From Verrucomicrobiota bacterium (GTDB lineage Bacteria > Chlamydiota > Chlamydiia > Chlamydiales > JAEYWL01), in NCBI GenBank assembly GCA_023428915.1, contig JAEYWL010000122.1, positions 1-27,392 on the forward strand: a stretch of 27,392 nucleotides of DNA. The letters run 5' to 3'. Below are positions 8,989-16,691 of this stretch, one piece after another. The notes beneath the pieces were generated by a model, which saw nothing but the letters and a program-made list of their open reading frames with translations, had not been told where the DNA came from and did not search any database. The position numbers and the translations under genes were made by a program. Numbering within the stretch: the stretch's first letter is position 1; each line of letters begins with the position of its first letter.

Positions 8989-9171
8989 ATGAAACGAAAA
9001 TCGACTCATCATTCCGATAAAAAGCAGCTCGCAAAAAAGCTGGATGCTTGCCGCAACCCGGTAGGTGAGTTCTTTTCGTTGTTATACAAAATTGACCGAC
9101 GAAAAAAAGAACAAAAGGGAGAGGTAAATGAAGATAGAGAGAGTAGAAATTCTGCCTGTAAAACCAAATAA
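8989..9171 (+). CDS. Possible small basic protein upstream of the SpoVG-like gene
   Basis: A 60-codon frame starts at an ATG at 8989 and gives a very basic peptide (MKRKSTHHSDKKQLAKKLD at the start, YKIDRRKKEQKGE in the middle). Its end overlaps the SpoVG-like gene by 44 bp in another frame. There is no good ribosome-binding site. The composition and the position at the head of the replication module fit a small DNA-binding protein, but it may be a chance open frame over the leader of the next gene. Confidence 0.25.
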   Translation: MKRKSTHHSDKKQLAKKLDACRNPVGEFFSLLYKIDRRKKEQKGEVNEDRESRNSACKTK

Positions 9172-9385
9172 CGGCCTGATTGGATTTGCTCATTTATTTT
9201 TTGAAGAAGGCCTTTTTCTAGGCTCCATAGGGATATTTAAAAAATTAAATGACAATGGGTTTCGACTGACCTATCCCAGCAGAAAGATCGGAGACAGGGA
9301 ACTGACAATTTTTCATCCCATCACCAAAGAATGTAGTCAAAAATTTGAAAACGTAATTTTTGAGCAGGCCAATCGATATCTATAA
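9128..9385 (+). CDS. SpoVG-family protein
   Basis: The 85-residue product resembles SpoVG, a small nucleic-acid-binding regulator. It begins MKIERVEILPVKPNNGLIGF, has a central LFLGSIGIFKKLNDNGF and then FRLTYPSRK and TIFHPITKE. These correspond to the SpoVG pattern of a first beta strand, an I.I....G..(V/L)..PS(R/K) segment and a following HPI motif. A strong AGGGAGAGG lies six bases before the ATG. SpoVG-type genes are often carried by plasmids and phages next to replication genes, and here the primase-helicase starts 26 bp downstream. A regulatory or RNA/DNA-binding role within the element is inferred; the exact target is unknown. Confidence 0.75.
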   Translation: MKIERVEILPVKPNNGLIGFAHLFFEEGLFLGSIGIFKKLNDNGFRLTYPSRKIGDRELTIFHPITKECSQKFENVIFEQANRYL

Positions 9386-9411
9386 AATTATTAACAAAGG
9401 AAGTAGTAAAA

Positions 9412-11127
9412 ATGTATATGGAAAATTTTTTAGAGTTGGTTGCCAATAAAACGGGTTTCCAGCCATTAAAACGAGGTTCTAACTATTCAGCAAGATGCCC
9501 TGCTCACGATGACAGCAACCCCAGCTTGTCAATTTCTTGTGGGAACGACGGCAAAATTTTATTTCATTGTTTTGCAGGCTGTTCTGCTGATGATATTTGT
9601 GCCTCTTTAGAATTGAAGGTTAAAGACCTTTTTCAAAATGAATCCAAGCTTCAGTTCAGACGAACTGAATATCCCTATCACGATGAATCAGGGAAGCTGC
9701 TTTATGCGAAGGTACGGTTGGAGCCAGGGTTTAATGGAAAACTGAAGAGTTTCTTCTGGGAAAGAAAAACTGAAAACGGCGAAGTTATTAAAAGTCTTAA
9801 AGGGTGTAAGAAGGTTTTATATCGATTGCCGGAATTGATTCAGGGCCTTTTTGATAGAAAAATGGTTTTTTTAGTTGAGGGTGAAAAAGATGCCGATCGA
9901 CTTATTAAAGGGTCATGTGTGGCAACAACATCTTCAGAGGCGTTATTTTGGGATGACGAATACACAAAATTGCTGACCGGTGCAGATATCATTCTCTTAT
10001 ACGACAATGACACCACCGGCCTTAAGAGAAGAGATCTTCTGATTAAAAGACTGAGCGGAAAAGTTAGAAGTCTAAAAGTAATTGAATTGCCGGGCATCGA
10101 ATTTTCAGAGTCACATGGGAAAGATATCTCTGATTGGCTAGATTGTGGAAATACCATCGAAAATCTTTTGGAACTTGTTGAAGGCACTCCTTTTCATGCA
10201 GACAAGCAGCATTCAAAAATTAATCGGATTAGATTAATTTCATTAGATGATTTTTTAAATCTAACGCTTCCTCCTAGAGAGAAGATGCTTTCTCCGTTTC
10301 TTCCAACCCAAGGTCTTGCTCTTCTTTATGCCAAACGAGGTGTCGGTAAAACGCATGTCGCCATGGGGATTGCCTATGCTGTGGCTACAGGAACTTCATT
10401 TTTGAAATGGTCAGCCCCTATTCCAAGAAAGGTCGTTTATATTGATGGTGAGATGCCAGCCGTAACGATGCAGGAAAGATTTAGAAAAATCGTCAATTCA
10501 AAGACATGTCAGCCTCCCCCAGAAGGTTTTTTAAGGCTCATTACTCCGGATCTTCAAGAGGGAGCTATGCCCAATTTGTCTTTGCCTGAAGATAGGAATT
10601 CTATTGAAAACGCTATCGTGGATGCAGATTTAGTCATCATAGATAATGTTTCCACCTTGTTTCGGACAGGCGTAGAAAATGATGCAGCTAGCTGGGCTCC
10701 TGCTCAAGAATGGGTTTTAAAATTGAGAAAAGAGAAGAAATCGGTGTTGTTTGTTCATCACGCGGGTAAGGGAGGTCAACAGCGGGGAACAAGCAAAAAG
10801 GAAGATATTTTAGATAGCGTCATTTGTTTAAGGCATCCTAATAATTATAATCCTGAAGAGGGAGCTTGCTTTCAGGTTCATTATGAAAAAGCCCGGGAAT
10901 TTACGGGTAAGGAAGCTTCTCCATTTCAGGCAAAGCTATCAGAGGCAGAGAATCAGTCATGGGACTGGAGTGTGACAGATTTAGATATTGATGCTGAAGT
11001 CGTAGAAATTTCTCAGTTTATGCTAGAGGGTTTGACAATCGAACAGATGTGCGCAAAAACCGGCTTAACCAAATCAAAGGTGGAGACCAGAATGAAAAAG
11101 GCGCGGAAAGCTGGTTTGGTTGATTAA
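9412..11127 (+). CDS. Plasmid/phage-type primase-helicase (zinc ribbon, TOPRIM, RecA-like ATPase)
   Basis: The 571-residue protein combines the modules of a replicative primase and helicase. A CHC2-like zinc ribbon (C29, H32, C53, C57) is followed by a TOPRIM domain with EGEKD (156-160), YDND (197-200) and GKDISDW (236-242). A RecA/RepA-fold ATPase follows: Walker A KRGVGKTH (308-315), a YIDGEMP segment (343-349), Walker B LVIIDN (407-412) and FVHHAGKGG (447-455) with a downstream RGTSKKEDILDS. The tail (about 535-571) looks like a helix-turn-helix (LTIEQMCAKTGLTKSKVE). It would prime and unwind the element's own origin. The ATG at 9412 has AAGGAAG eight bases upstream. It is probably co-transcribed with the SpoVG-like gene and supports autonomous or satellite-type replication of the island. 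Confidence 0.9.
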   Translation: MYMENFLELVANKTGFQPLKRGSNYSARCPAHDDSNPSLSISCGNDGKILFHCFAGCSADDICASLELKVKDLFQNESKLQFRRTEYPYHDESGKLLYAKVRLEPGFNGKLKSFFWERKTENGEVIKSLKGCKKVLYRLPELIQGLFDRKMVFLVEGEKDADRLIKGSCVATTSSEALFWDDEYTKLLTGADIILLYDNDTTGLKRRDLLIKRLSGKVRSLKVIELPGIEFSESHGKDISDWLDCGNTIENLLELVEGTPFHADKQHSKINRIRLISLDDFLNLTLPPREKMLSPFLPTQGLALLYAKRGVGKTHVAMGIAYAVATGTSFLKWSAPIPRKVVYIDGEMPAVTMQERFRKIVNSKTCQPPPEGFLRLITPDLQEGAMPNLSLPEDRNSIENAIVDADLVIIDNVSTLFRTGVENDAASWAPAQEWVLKLRKEKKSVLFVHHAGKGGQQRGTSKKEDILDSVICLRHPNNYNPEEGACFQVHYEKAREFTGKEASPFQAKLSEAENQSWDWSVTDLDIDAEVVEISQFMLEGLTIEQMCAKTGLTKSKVETRMKKARKAGLVD

Positions 11128-11169
11128 TTTCCGATTTCTGATTCTTATAGGGGATAAGAAAATCGGAAA
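11128..11169. terminator. Hairpin between the convergent primase and 75-aa genes
   Basis: Directly after the primase stop the sequence forms a long inverted repeat: TTTCCGATT and ATTCTTAT on the left, ATAAGAA and AATCGGAAA on the right, around an AGGGG loop. It sits exactly between two convergent genes and could end both transcripts. There is no run of T after the stem on either strand, so intrinsic termination is uncertain; it may protect 3' ends or act as a protein-binding site. Confidence 0.5.
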
Positions 11170-11174
11170 GGCAA

Positions 11175-11402
11175 TCATCCATAAAATATTTTATAGGGGC
11201 AATTAGAGAAATCAATTTCTTCAAAGCATCTTCTGCCATTATCGGGGATGCAGAGGACGACATCTGCATCTACCTCAAGTTTGGATGGATCAAACCCTGA
11301 CGATCCATCATAAACTACTTTGGCGTATCTACTTCTTTTCGAATTGCAGAGAAGAACTTTCTCTAGGATTTTTATGCGCTTTTTAAGGGAGGATTTCATC
11401 AT
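11175..11402 (-). CDS. Unrecognised 75-aa protein, coupled to the DUF5681-like gene
   Basis: Not recognised. The 75-residue product starts with a basic helix (KSSLKKRIKILEKVLL) and continues into a segment with acidic and hydrophobic residues (VDADVVLCIPDNGRR) and three cysteines in all. Its ATG overlaps the stop of the upstream DUF5681-like gene (tandem ATGATG at the junction), so translational coupling is likely. It is convergent with the primase gene. Similar small downstream partners of DUF5681 proteins occur in mobile elements, but no function can be assigned. Confidence 0.6.
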   Translation of the reverse strand: MMKSSLKKRIKILEKVLLCNSKRSRYAKVVYDGSSGFDPSKLEVDADVVLCIPDNGRRCFEEIDFSNCPYKIFYG

Positions 11403-11842
11403 GAAGTCTTCATCTTTGATTCAATAGTTTGCACTCGCTGCTCAAGTTCGCTTGCCTCAAGAATTTGTGCATGCAGGGTGATTGCTCTTGAAAGGGCTTC
11501 GCCTTCAGATGGCGAGATTTCCCCTTTGCAAACCGCTAATAAGACGAAATTTGAAGCGGATAATACATCCGTATAATTTTTAATCTCAGGTAGATCGATT
11601 CTAATCAATCGATCTTTACGTGGAGGCAAAAACCTTTCTAAAATCATTTTTGCAGCATGCATGTTACCATCTAGAGCTTCTTCTTCTATTCTACGACATA
11701 TTTTCTCTAGAGAACCTTCCAGCAAAGCTTCTGCAGCCAAGGAGGATTTATTTCGAGAACCCTTCGGTTTCCCTCTTGGATTTCCCGATTGCCCTTTTTT
11801 AAATCGGTTACCCTCCTGTATTTTTCCTGTATTTTCAGGCAT
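11399..11842 (-). CDS. DUF5681-domain protein
   Basis: The 147-residue product carries the DUF5681 signature near its N-terminus: FKKGQSGNPRGKPKGSRNK (about 14-32), followed by a helix (SSLAAEALLEG) and the typical ERFLPPRKDR (about 68-77). DUF5681 proteins are small proteins found mainly in phages and integrated elements, often close to terminase or packaging genes. The basic Gly-Arg-Lys segment suggests DNA binding. No other packaging gene is seen here. The start at 11842 has no good ribosome-binding site, but the conserved signature begins soon after it. It forms a two-gene operon with the downstream 75-aa gene and is transcribed against the replication module, so it is probably separately regulated. 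Confidence 0.75.
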   Translation of the reverse strand: MPENTGKIQEGNRFKKGQSGNPRGKPKGSRNKSSLAAEALLEGSLEKICRRIEEEALDGNMHAAKMILERFLPPRKDRLIRIDLPEIKNYTDVLSASNFVLLAVCKGEISPSEGEALSRAITLHAQILEASELEQRVQTIESKMKTS

Positions 11843-12041
11843 GCAAAAGCTCTAAGTTAAGTTGTCTTAATTTTCTCAAAAGATTGTTTATTATGCATGC
11901 TAAAACCTTTGTCGGGTTGTCAATGTTTCAAAGAGATAGTTTTCTTGGATTTAGTCCGATTTGGTATTGAATAAATTTGTAATGTTTGGTAATGTTGCCG
12001 TGGATCAGTTAAAAATCGATTTATGAAATATGAGAGGCATC

Positions 12042-12689
12042 ATGACTGCAGATACTGATAATAAAATTCCTGAAAAATGCTCCCAATGTTCCGGTGCTTT
12101 TTTTGCTATTGCCACGTGGCAAGGTTATTCCCATCCTGTTTGTTTACAGTGTTGGTCGCTATTTCAAGATAAAATTTCTAATATGCAAGAGCAAAATGCT
12201 CGTGCAATGAATCATATTTCTGCCGAAATGGAGTGGTGCTCCGGTCTTCCAATAGGAACAATGCCTAGATATGCACCGCCTCCACCCAAATACTTAACAA
12301 AAATCGGAGGTCTTGTGCTTAACAACATCACAATCAAGGAAAGCGCTGTCGGAGTAATTAATACAGGAACTATAAAAGGGAATCTTCAAAGCATCGATGC
12401 CACCCTAACCCTTTTGAACAAACAACCTCAATATAAGGAATTTCTAAAAGTCATTCGCGATCTTTCAGAAGCTATTTTAAATGCAAACGAGGCAAGTGAA
12501 GCACAAAAAGATGCCGTTGTGGAATGGCTCAGTACGTTAACGGAACAGGCTCGTTCCGCCAAAGAGAATAGGAAGCCATCACTCATCAAGGCTGCTATGA
12601 AAGAGTTAGGTGAGCTTGCCGGGGCTGTAGTTTCAGTTCAAACGTTGTGGAATGCAGCGGTTCCTGTAATTAATCAATTTTTCTTTTAG
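12042..12689 (+). CDS. Unrecognised zinc-ribbon protein with a VINTG motif and hydrophobic tail
   Basis: Not recognised at family level. From the ATG at 12042 (GAGAGG four bases upstream; an earlier ATG at 12030 lacks a site) the product has 215 residues. It begins with a CxxC...CxxC zinc ribbon (CSQC and CLQC). A Pro-rich linker (RYAPPPPKYL) leads to a short beta-like block, LVLNNITIKESAVGVINTG. A helical region with DLSEAILNANEASEAQKDAV follows, then a hydrophobic end (about 195-215) closing in AAVPVINQFFF. Small proteins with the same sequence of a NN(I/V)...S.VG.(I/V)NTG strand, a helical bundle and a hydrophobic C-terminus are, from memory, scattered in bacteria without a known role. It lies just upstream of the recombinase operon. 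Zinc-dependent sensing or membrane contact is inference only. Confidence 0.75.
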   Translation: MTADTDNKIPEKCSQCSGAFFAIATWQGYSHPVCLQCWSLFQDKISNMQEQNARAMNHISAEMEWCSGLPIGTMPRYAPPPPKYLTKIGGLVLNNITIKESAVGVINTGTIKGNLQSIDATLTLLNKQPQYKEFLKVIRDLSEAILNANEASEAQKDAVVEWLSTLTEQARSAKENRKPSLIKAAMKELGELAGAVVSVQTLWNAAVPVINQFFF

Positions 12690-12699
12690 GAGAGTCACC

Positions 12700-12900
12700 G
12701 TGAAAAGGTTTGATGAATATATGCGGATCAAAGAAGCGGCTGAATTTCTTGGTGTCACACCGAATACTCTGCGCAACTGGGAAAAGGAGGATAAAATCAA
12801 GGTCTATCGCAATCCTCAGAATAGTTATCGTTTATATAAAAAAGAAGACCTTGAACAGCTCCTCAACAAAATTGCACCCGTCTTGGAAATTTCAAAATGA
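12700..12900 (+). CDS. MerR-type helix-turn-helix protein paired with the recombinase
   Basis: The 66-residue protein is almost entirely one MerR-like winged helix: RIKEAAEFLGVTPNTLRNW, then a wing NPQNSYRLY and a helix KKEDLEQLL. It starts at a GTG at 12700, with AGGAGAG upstream. Its stop overlaps the ATG of the serine recombinase (ATGA). It resembles the N-terminal DNA-binding domain of IS607-type TnpA, there fused to a serine recombinase, but here it is a separate gene. A role as recombination directionality factor or as autoregulator of the recombinase operon is inferred from the coupling. Confidence 0.85.
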   Translation: MKRFDEYMRIKEAAEFLGVTPNTLRNWEKEDKIKVYRNPQNSYRLYKKEDLEQLLNKIAPVLEISK

Positions 12901-14366
12901 AAGCACTTATTCTCGCTAGAGTATCCAGTAAAGAGCAAGAAGAGGGGCAATCGATACCATCACAAGTAAGAAGATTGACTGAATATGCCTTGAAAAGAGA
13001 CTTGCAGGTAGAAGAAACCTATCAAATTACAGAATCCTCAACAAAAGAAACACGTAAGCAATTCGATCAGATTTTAGCTTTTATTAAAAAATCCAAACAA
13101 CCTCTAGCTCTAATCACAGATACAGTTGATAGGCTTCAAAGAAGTTTCAGAGAAACGCCTTTGCTTGATGAAATGAGAAAAATTGGCAAACTTGAATTGC
13201 ATTTTCTTCGCGAGGGATTGATCGTTAATAAAGACTCGAATAGTGCTCAGCTTCTACAATGGGATATTGGCGTTCTATTTGCGTCGAGCTACGTACGCCA
13301 GCTAAGTGATAATGTTAAAAGGAGTAAAGAGCAGAGTGTAAAAAATGGGGAATGGATCACAAAAGCTCCTTTTGGTTACAAGAATATCACACTGCCAACA
13401 GGTAAAAAGACTATAGTGGTTGACTCCGACAATGCACCATTTGTTGTTCGGATGTTTGAACTTTATGCTGCCGGTAATCAATCGTTTCAAACTATTGCTG
13501 ATGAAATGGATAAACTCGGATTGAAAAACGCCTGTGGTAATCCTATTGGAGCAAGCCGAGTCGAAATCACATTAAAAAACCCCTTTTATTTTGGCATAAT
13601 GAGAGTAAAAGGGGAGTTTTATCCTCACAAATATCCTCCTCTGATATCAGAGCATTTGTTTGACAAAGCACAGGAGGTCATGGAAGGACATAACAAAGCT
13701 CCCGTTCATTATGCGAGTAAGCCGATGCTTTTTCGGGGATTAATCGCATGTGAGAAATGTGGTTGCACCGTGAGTGGTTACACTAAAAAGCAAAAATATA
13801 CTTATTACTCTTGCAACAACTCGAAGAAAATCTGTAAAAAGATTTTGGTCGAGGAACAAGATATTCTTAAGCCACTCATCTATTATTTCGATAAAATCCA
13901 ATTGCCTGATGCTGTGATTGAAGAGATCGTGGGATATTTAAAGCAATCCTATGCCCATGAGCAAGAATTCTTTAAGCATTCGCAAGAAGCATTAAGAAAA
14001 GAGCTTGATGCCATACAAAATCGATTGTCTAAGCTTATTGATATGCACTTAGATGGGGCAATCGACTCTGATACGTATCATTTCAAACTTGAAGAATATA
14101 AGAAGCGACAGCGAGAGATCACTGCAGCGATGGCGGCGCACGTCAACGCGGATGAAACTTGTCTTATTACGGCAAAAACAGTGTTAGATCTAGCAAAGCG
14201 AGCTAAGGAACTCTTCGAAAGTTCGAAGATGCCTGAAAAACAGCAATTGTTGAATTTTGTCTTTTCGAACTTGAAATTAGATGGGAAAAAGCTGTTAGTG
14301 ACATTGCGAGAGCCGTTTTTGACCCTATGTGCAATGTCACATCAACCAGCGAATCTCCGGATGTAG
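12897..14366 (+). CDS. Large serine recombinase (integrase)
   Basis: The 489-residue product is a large serine recombinase, likely the integrase of this element. The resolvase-type catalytic domain begins MKALILARVSSKEQ, with the nucleophile S10 and the conserved R8, and has DRLQR at 78-82. The recombinase domain follows at about 155-265 (KAPFGYKN, NPFYFGIMRVKGEFY, SEHLFDKAQEVM). A zinc beta-ribbon has C285, C288, C306 and C313, and a coiled-coil segment lies at about 350-415. Starting inside the MerR-type gene, it is translationally coupled. Its last four codons and TAG stop (14355-14366) lie inside the tRNA-Asn 3' end on the opposite strand. This suggests that the tRNA end contributes to the attachment site. 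No frameshift is seen. Confidence 0.92.
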   Translation: MKALILARVSSKEQEEGQSIPSQVRRLTEYALKRDLQVEETYQITESSTKETRKQFDQILAFIKKSKQPLALITDTVDRLQRSFRETPLLDEMRKIGKLELHFLREGLIVNKDSNSAQLLQWDIGVLFASSYVRQLSDNVKRSKEQSVKNGEWITKAPFGYKNITLPTGKKTIVVDSDNAPFVVRMFELYAAGNQSFQTIADEMDKLGLKNACGNPIGASRVEITLKNPFYFGIMRVKGEFYPHKYPPLISEHLFDKAQEVMEGHNKAPVHYASKPMLFRGLIACEKCGCTVSGYTKKQKYTYYSCNNSKKICKKILVEEQDILKPLIYYFDKIQLPDAVIEEIVGYLKQSYAHEQEFFKHSQEALRKELDAIQNRLSKLIDMHLDGAIDSDTYHFKLEEYKKRQREITAAMAAHVNADETCLITAKTVLDLAKRAKELFESSKMPEKQQLLNFVFSNLKLDGKKLLVTLREPFLTLCAMSHQPANLRM

Positions 14367-14426
14367 GATTCGAACCTACGACCAATGGATTAACAGTCCA
14401 CTGCTCTACCGCTGAGCTAATCCGGA
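14355..14426 (-). tRNA. tRNA-Asn (GUU)
   Basis: Read on the minus strand the 72-nt sequence folds into a full cloverleaf. The acceptor stem TCCGGAT pairs with ATCCGGA, followed by discriminator G. The D-arm AGCTCAGCGGTAGAGC is intact, the anticodon loop reads CTGTTAA with anticodon GTT, and the T-arm is GTAGGTTCGAATCCTAC. CCA is not encoded. The acceptor and T-stems are complete, so the gene should be functional even though the recombinase gene ends in its 3' part. It probably marks the island-chromosome boundary. Confidence 0.95.
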
Positions 14427-14562
14427 AGAGAGAAGCTTTATATTAGTGTATCAGCCTTTTTTTCTGCAAATTATTTGTGAGAAAAAATGAAATATTCTGA
14501 AAAGCGCTTTTAGGTAGGTGTTTGGGTGGGTTTTTGTTGGGTGTTGTTTGAGGGTGCGGAAT

Positions 14563-14598
14563 AAAAAAAGGCTGCTCTTATGGGTAAGAGCAGCCTTT
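14563..14598 (-). terminator. Intrinsic terminator of the groES-groEL operon
   Basis: On the minus strand, 26 bases after the groEL stop, a perfect stem (AAAGGCTGCTCTTA and its complement, 14 bp) with a CCCA loop is followed by an unbroken run of seven T. This is a textbook rho-independent terminator. Confidence 0.9.
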
Positions 14599-14623
14599 AA
14601 TGCTAAAAAACTAACGCTTTAGT

Positions 14624-16249
14624 TTAATAGTCCATTGCTGGATTCATGGCCGGCGCAGCTTTTTCTTCTGGCAGGTCTGCAACAATTGCCTCTGTTGTCA
14701 GCAATAGGGAGGCGATTGAAGCTGCGTTTTCTAAGGCGCAGCGTGCCACTTTTGTAGGGTCCAGAATGCCGAGCTTGAGCATGTCGACAAACTGGTCGTT
14801 CAGGGCGTCATAACCGAAGTTCTTGTCGCTCTGCTTTTCCACTTCTTGCAGGATGATGGAACCTTCTTTGCCGGCGTTTTCAGCGATCTGGCGGAGCGGA
14901 GCGCTTAAGATGCGGGCAATGATTTTAGCGCCTGTTTTTTCGTCGCCTTCCAGGGTTTCTGCGAGCTTCTCAACTACAGGGATGCAGCGGACGAAGGCTG
15001 TGCCGCCGCCAGGCAGGATGCCTTCGGCAACCGCTGCTGCAGTTGCGTGTTGGGCATCTTCTACGCGGTCTTTTTTCTCTTTCATTTCCACTTCGGTAGC
15101 AGCGCCTACGCGGATAACGCCAACACCGCCAACCAGTTTAGCTAGGCGCTCTTGCAGTTTTTCCTTATCGTAGTCAGAGGTGCTTTCTTCAATTTGACGT
15201 TTGATTTGCGCAGCTCTTTCTTCGATTTCTTTCTTATTGCCGGCGCCTTCGATAATGGTAGTTTCTTCTTTTTTCACTACAACTTTCTTAGCTTTGCCTA
15301 GCATATCAATAGTTGTGCTTTCGAGTTTCTGTCCGAGTTCTTCGCTGATGAGCTGGCCGCCAGTCAGGACAGCGATGTCTTGCAGGATAGCTTTTCTGCG
15401 GTCGCCAAAACCGGGGGCTTTTACGGCGCAAACTTTAAGTCCTGCACGCAATCTGTTCACAACCAAGGTTGCCAGCGCTTCGCCTTCTACATCTTCAGCG
15501 ATGATCAAAAGCGGACGGCCGCTTTCAGCAACAGCTTGAAGGATAGGGATCATGTCTTTTACGTTGCTGATTTTCTTTTCGTAAATCAGCAAGTATGCAT
15601 CTTCCATGACGCATTCTTGACTTTCTGGATTTGTCATGAAGTAGGCGGAGAGGTAGCCGCGGTCAAAGTTCATCCCTTCAACGACATCTAAAGTTGTTTC
15701 GAAGCCTTTTGCTTCTTCAACAGTAATAGTGCCGTCTTTGCCAACTTTTTCCATGGCTTTTGCGATGATTTCACCGATTTCACGATCGTTATTGGCGGAA
15801 ATAGTTGCCACTTGAGCGATCTCATTGTGGTTTTCAACTTTCTTGCTGCGGGCTTCCAGTTCTTTAACTACGGCTTTAACAGCTTTTTCCATGCCGCGTT
15901 TTAAAATCATTGGGTTTGCACCGGCGGCAACATTGCGCAGGCCTTCAGCATAGATAGCTTCAGCCAGCACTGTAGCTGTTGTTGTGCCGTCGCCGGCTTT
16001 ATCGGCTGTTTTGCTGGCCACTTCTTTAACCATTTGTGCGCCCATATTTTCGTGCTTGTCCTCAAGCTCGATTTCTTTTGCAACAGTTACACCGTCTTTA
16101 GTGATGTGAGGAGCGCCATAGGATTTGTCGATAATGACATTGCGCCCTTTAGGGCCTAATGTTACTTTTACAGCTTCTGCTAAGGTGCGTACACCCTTTA
16201 GAACTTTTTGGCGGGCTTCTTCTTTAAATTTAATGTTTTTTGCAGCCAT
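14624..16249 (-). CDS. groEL: Chaperonin GroEL (60 kDa subunit)
   Basis: The 541-residue product is the cytosolic ATP-driven folding chamber subunit that works with GroES. Family landmarks are VKVTLGPKGRNV near residue 27, the ATP-binding GDGTTTATVL (about 85-94), GRPLLIIAEDVEGEAL in the apical domain and ILPGGGTAFVR near residue 410. Full length fits the family. The C-terminus ends PAMNPAMDY instead of the Gly-Gly-Met repeat of enterobacterial GroEL, which is usual outside proteobacteria. GGAG lies eight bases before the ATG. It is the second gene of the groES-groEL operon, under the CIRCE site upstream of groES, so HrcA-controlled heat-shock regulation is expected. Confidence 0.98.
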   Translation of the reverse strand: MAAKNIKFKEEARQKVLKGVRTLAEAVKVTLGPKGRNVIIDKSYGAPHITKDGVTVAKEIELEDKHENMGAQMVKEVASKTADKAGDGTTTATVLAEAIYAEGLRNVAAGANPMILKRGMEKAVKAVVKELEARSKKVENHNEIAQVATISANNDREIGEIIAKAMEKVGKDGTITVEEAKGFETTLDVVEGMNFDRGYLSAYFMTNPESQECVMEDAYLLIYEKKISNVKDMIPILQAVAESGRPLLIIAEDVEGEALATLVVNRLRAGLKVCAVKAPGFGDRRKAILQDIAVLTGGQLISEELGQKLESTTIDMLGKAKKVVVKKEETTIIEGAGNKKEIEERAAQIKRQIEESTSDYDKEKLQERLAKLVGGVGVIRVGAATEVEMKEKKDRVEDAQHATAAAVAEGILPGGGTAFVRCIPVVEKLAETLEGDEKTGAKIIARILSAPLRQIAENAGKEGSIILQEVEKQSDKNFGYDALNDQFVDMLKLGILDPTKVARCALENAASIASLLLTTEAIVADLPEEKAAPAMNPAMDY

Positions 16250-16271
16250 TTCAGTTTCTCCTATTTCTACC

Positions 16272-16613
16272 TTATTGTTCTACGATCGCAATGATGTCGT
16301 CAGCGCGGATGATGACATACTCTCGATCTTCAAGTGTGATCTCTTGTCCAGAGTATTTTTCCATTAAAATAATGTCGCCGATTTGTACTGGCATTGGAAT
16401 CAGGTTGCCGTTTTTATCTTTTTTACCTGTGCCGATTGCAATAACTTCTGCTGTTTCCTGTTTCTTCTTTGCGCTATCCGGCAGGATAATGCCGCCTTTA
16501 AGAGTCTCTTGAGCTTCTTGACGGCGGACTAGTACACGATTGCCAAGCGGTTTAAATTTTGGCGGGGTGTTTGTTTTGCTCTCTTTATTAGTTGTCATTG
16601 GTTGCGTTACCAT
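16272..16613 (-). CDS. groES: Co-chaperonin GroES (10 kDa subunit)
   Basis: The 113-residue product caps GroEL. FKPLGNRVLVRRQEA opens the fold, KGGIILPDSAKKK forms the mobile loop region with the GroEL-contacting Ile-Ile-Leu, and KYSGQEITLEDREYVII closes the barrel. About 15 extra N-terminal residues (rich in Thr, Asn and Lys) precede the conserved core. A start at 16613 is supported by AAGGAG six bases upstream; an ATG at 16598 would remove five of the extra residues. The gene is 22 bp upstream of groEL. The sequence is close to chlamydial GroES, and groEL-groES-pepF has the same order as in Chlamydia. Confidence 0.97.
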   Translation of the reverse strand: MVTQPMTTNKESKTNTPPKFKPLGNRVLVRRQEAQETLKGGIILPDSAKKKQETAEVIAIGTGKKDKNGNLIPMPVQIGDIILMEKYSGQEITLEDREYVIIRADDIIAIVEQ

Positions 16614-16691
16614 AATAGACTCCTTGATTGAGTTAATGCCTTTTAAGTAGATTATTAGAGTACTGGTGTTTCGACTTTATTGCAAGTGTAT

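Noticed and set aside
8933..9193. Minus-strand frame opposite the SpoVG-like leader
   Set aside because: No ribosome-binding site, hydrophobic low-complexity product, and it overlaps the start of a well-supported gene.
14823..15691. Open frames antisense to groEL
   Set aside because: They have composition of a shadow strand, no ribosome-binding sites and no family features, while groEL is intact.
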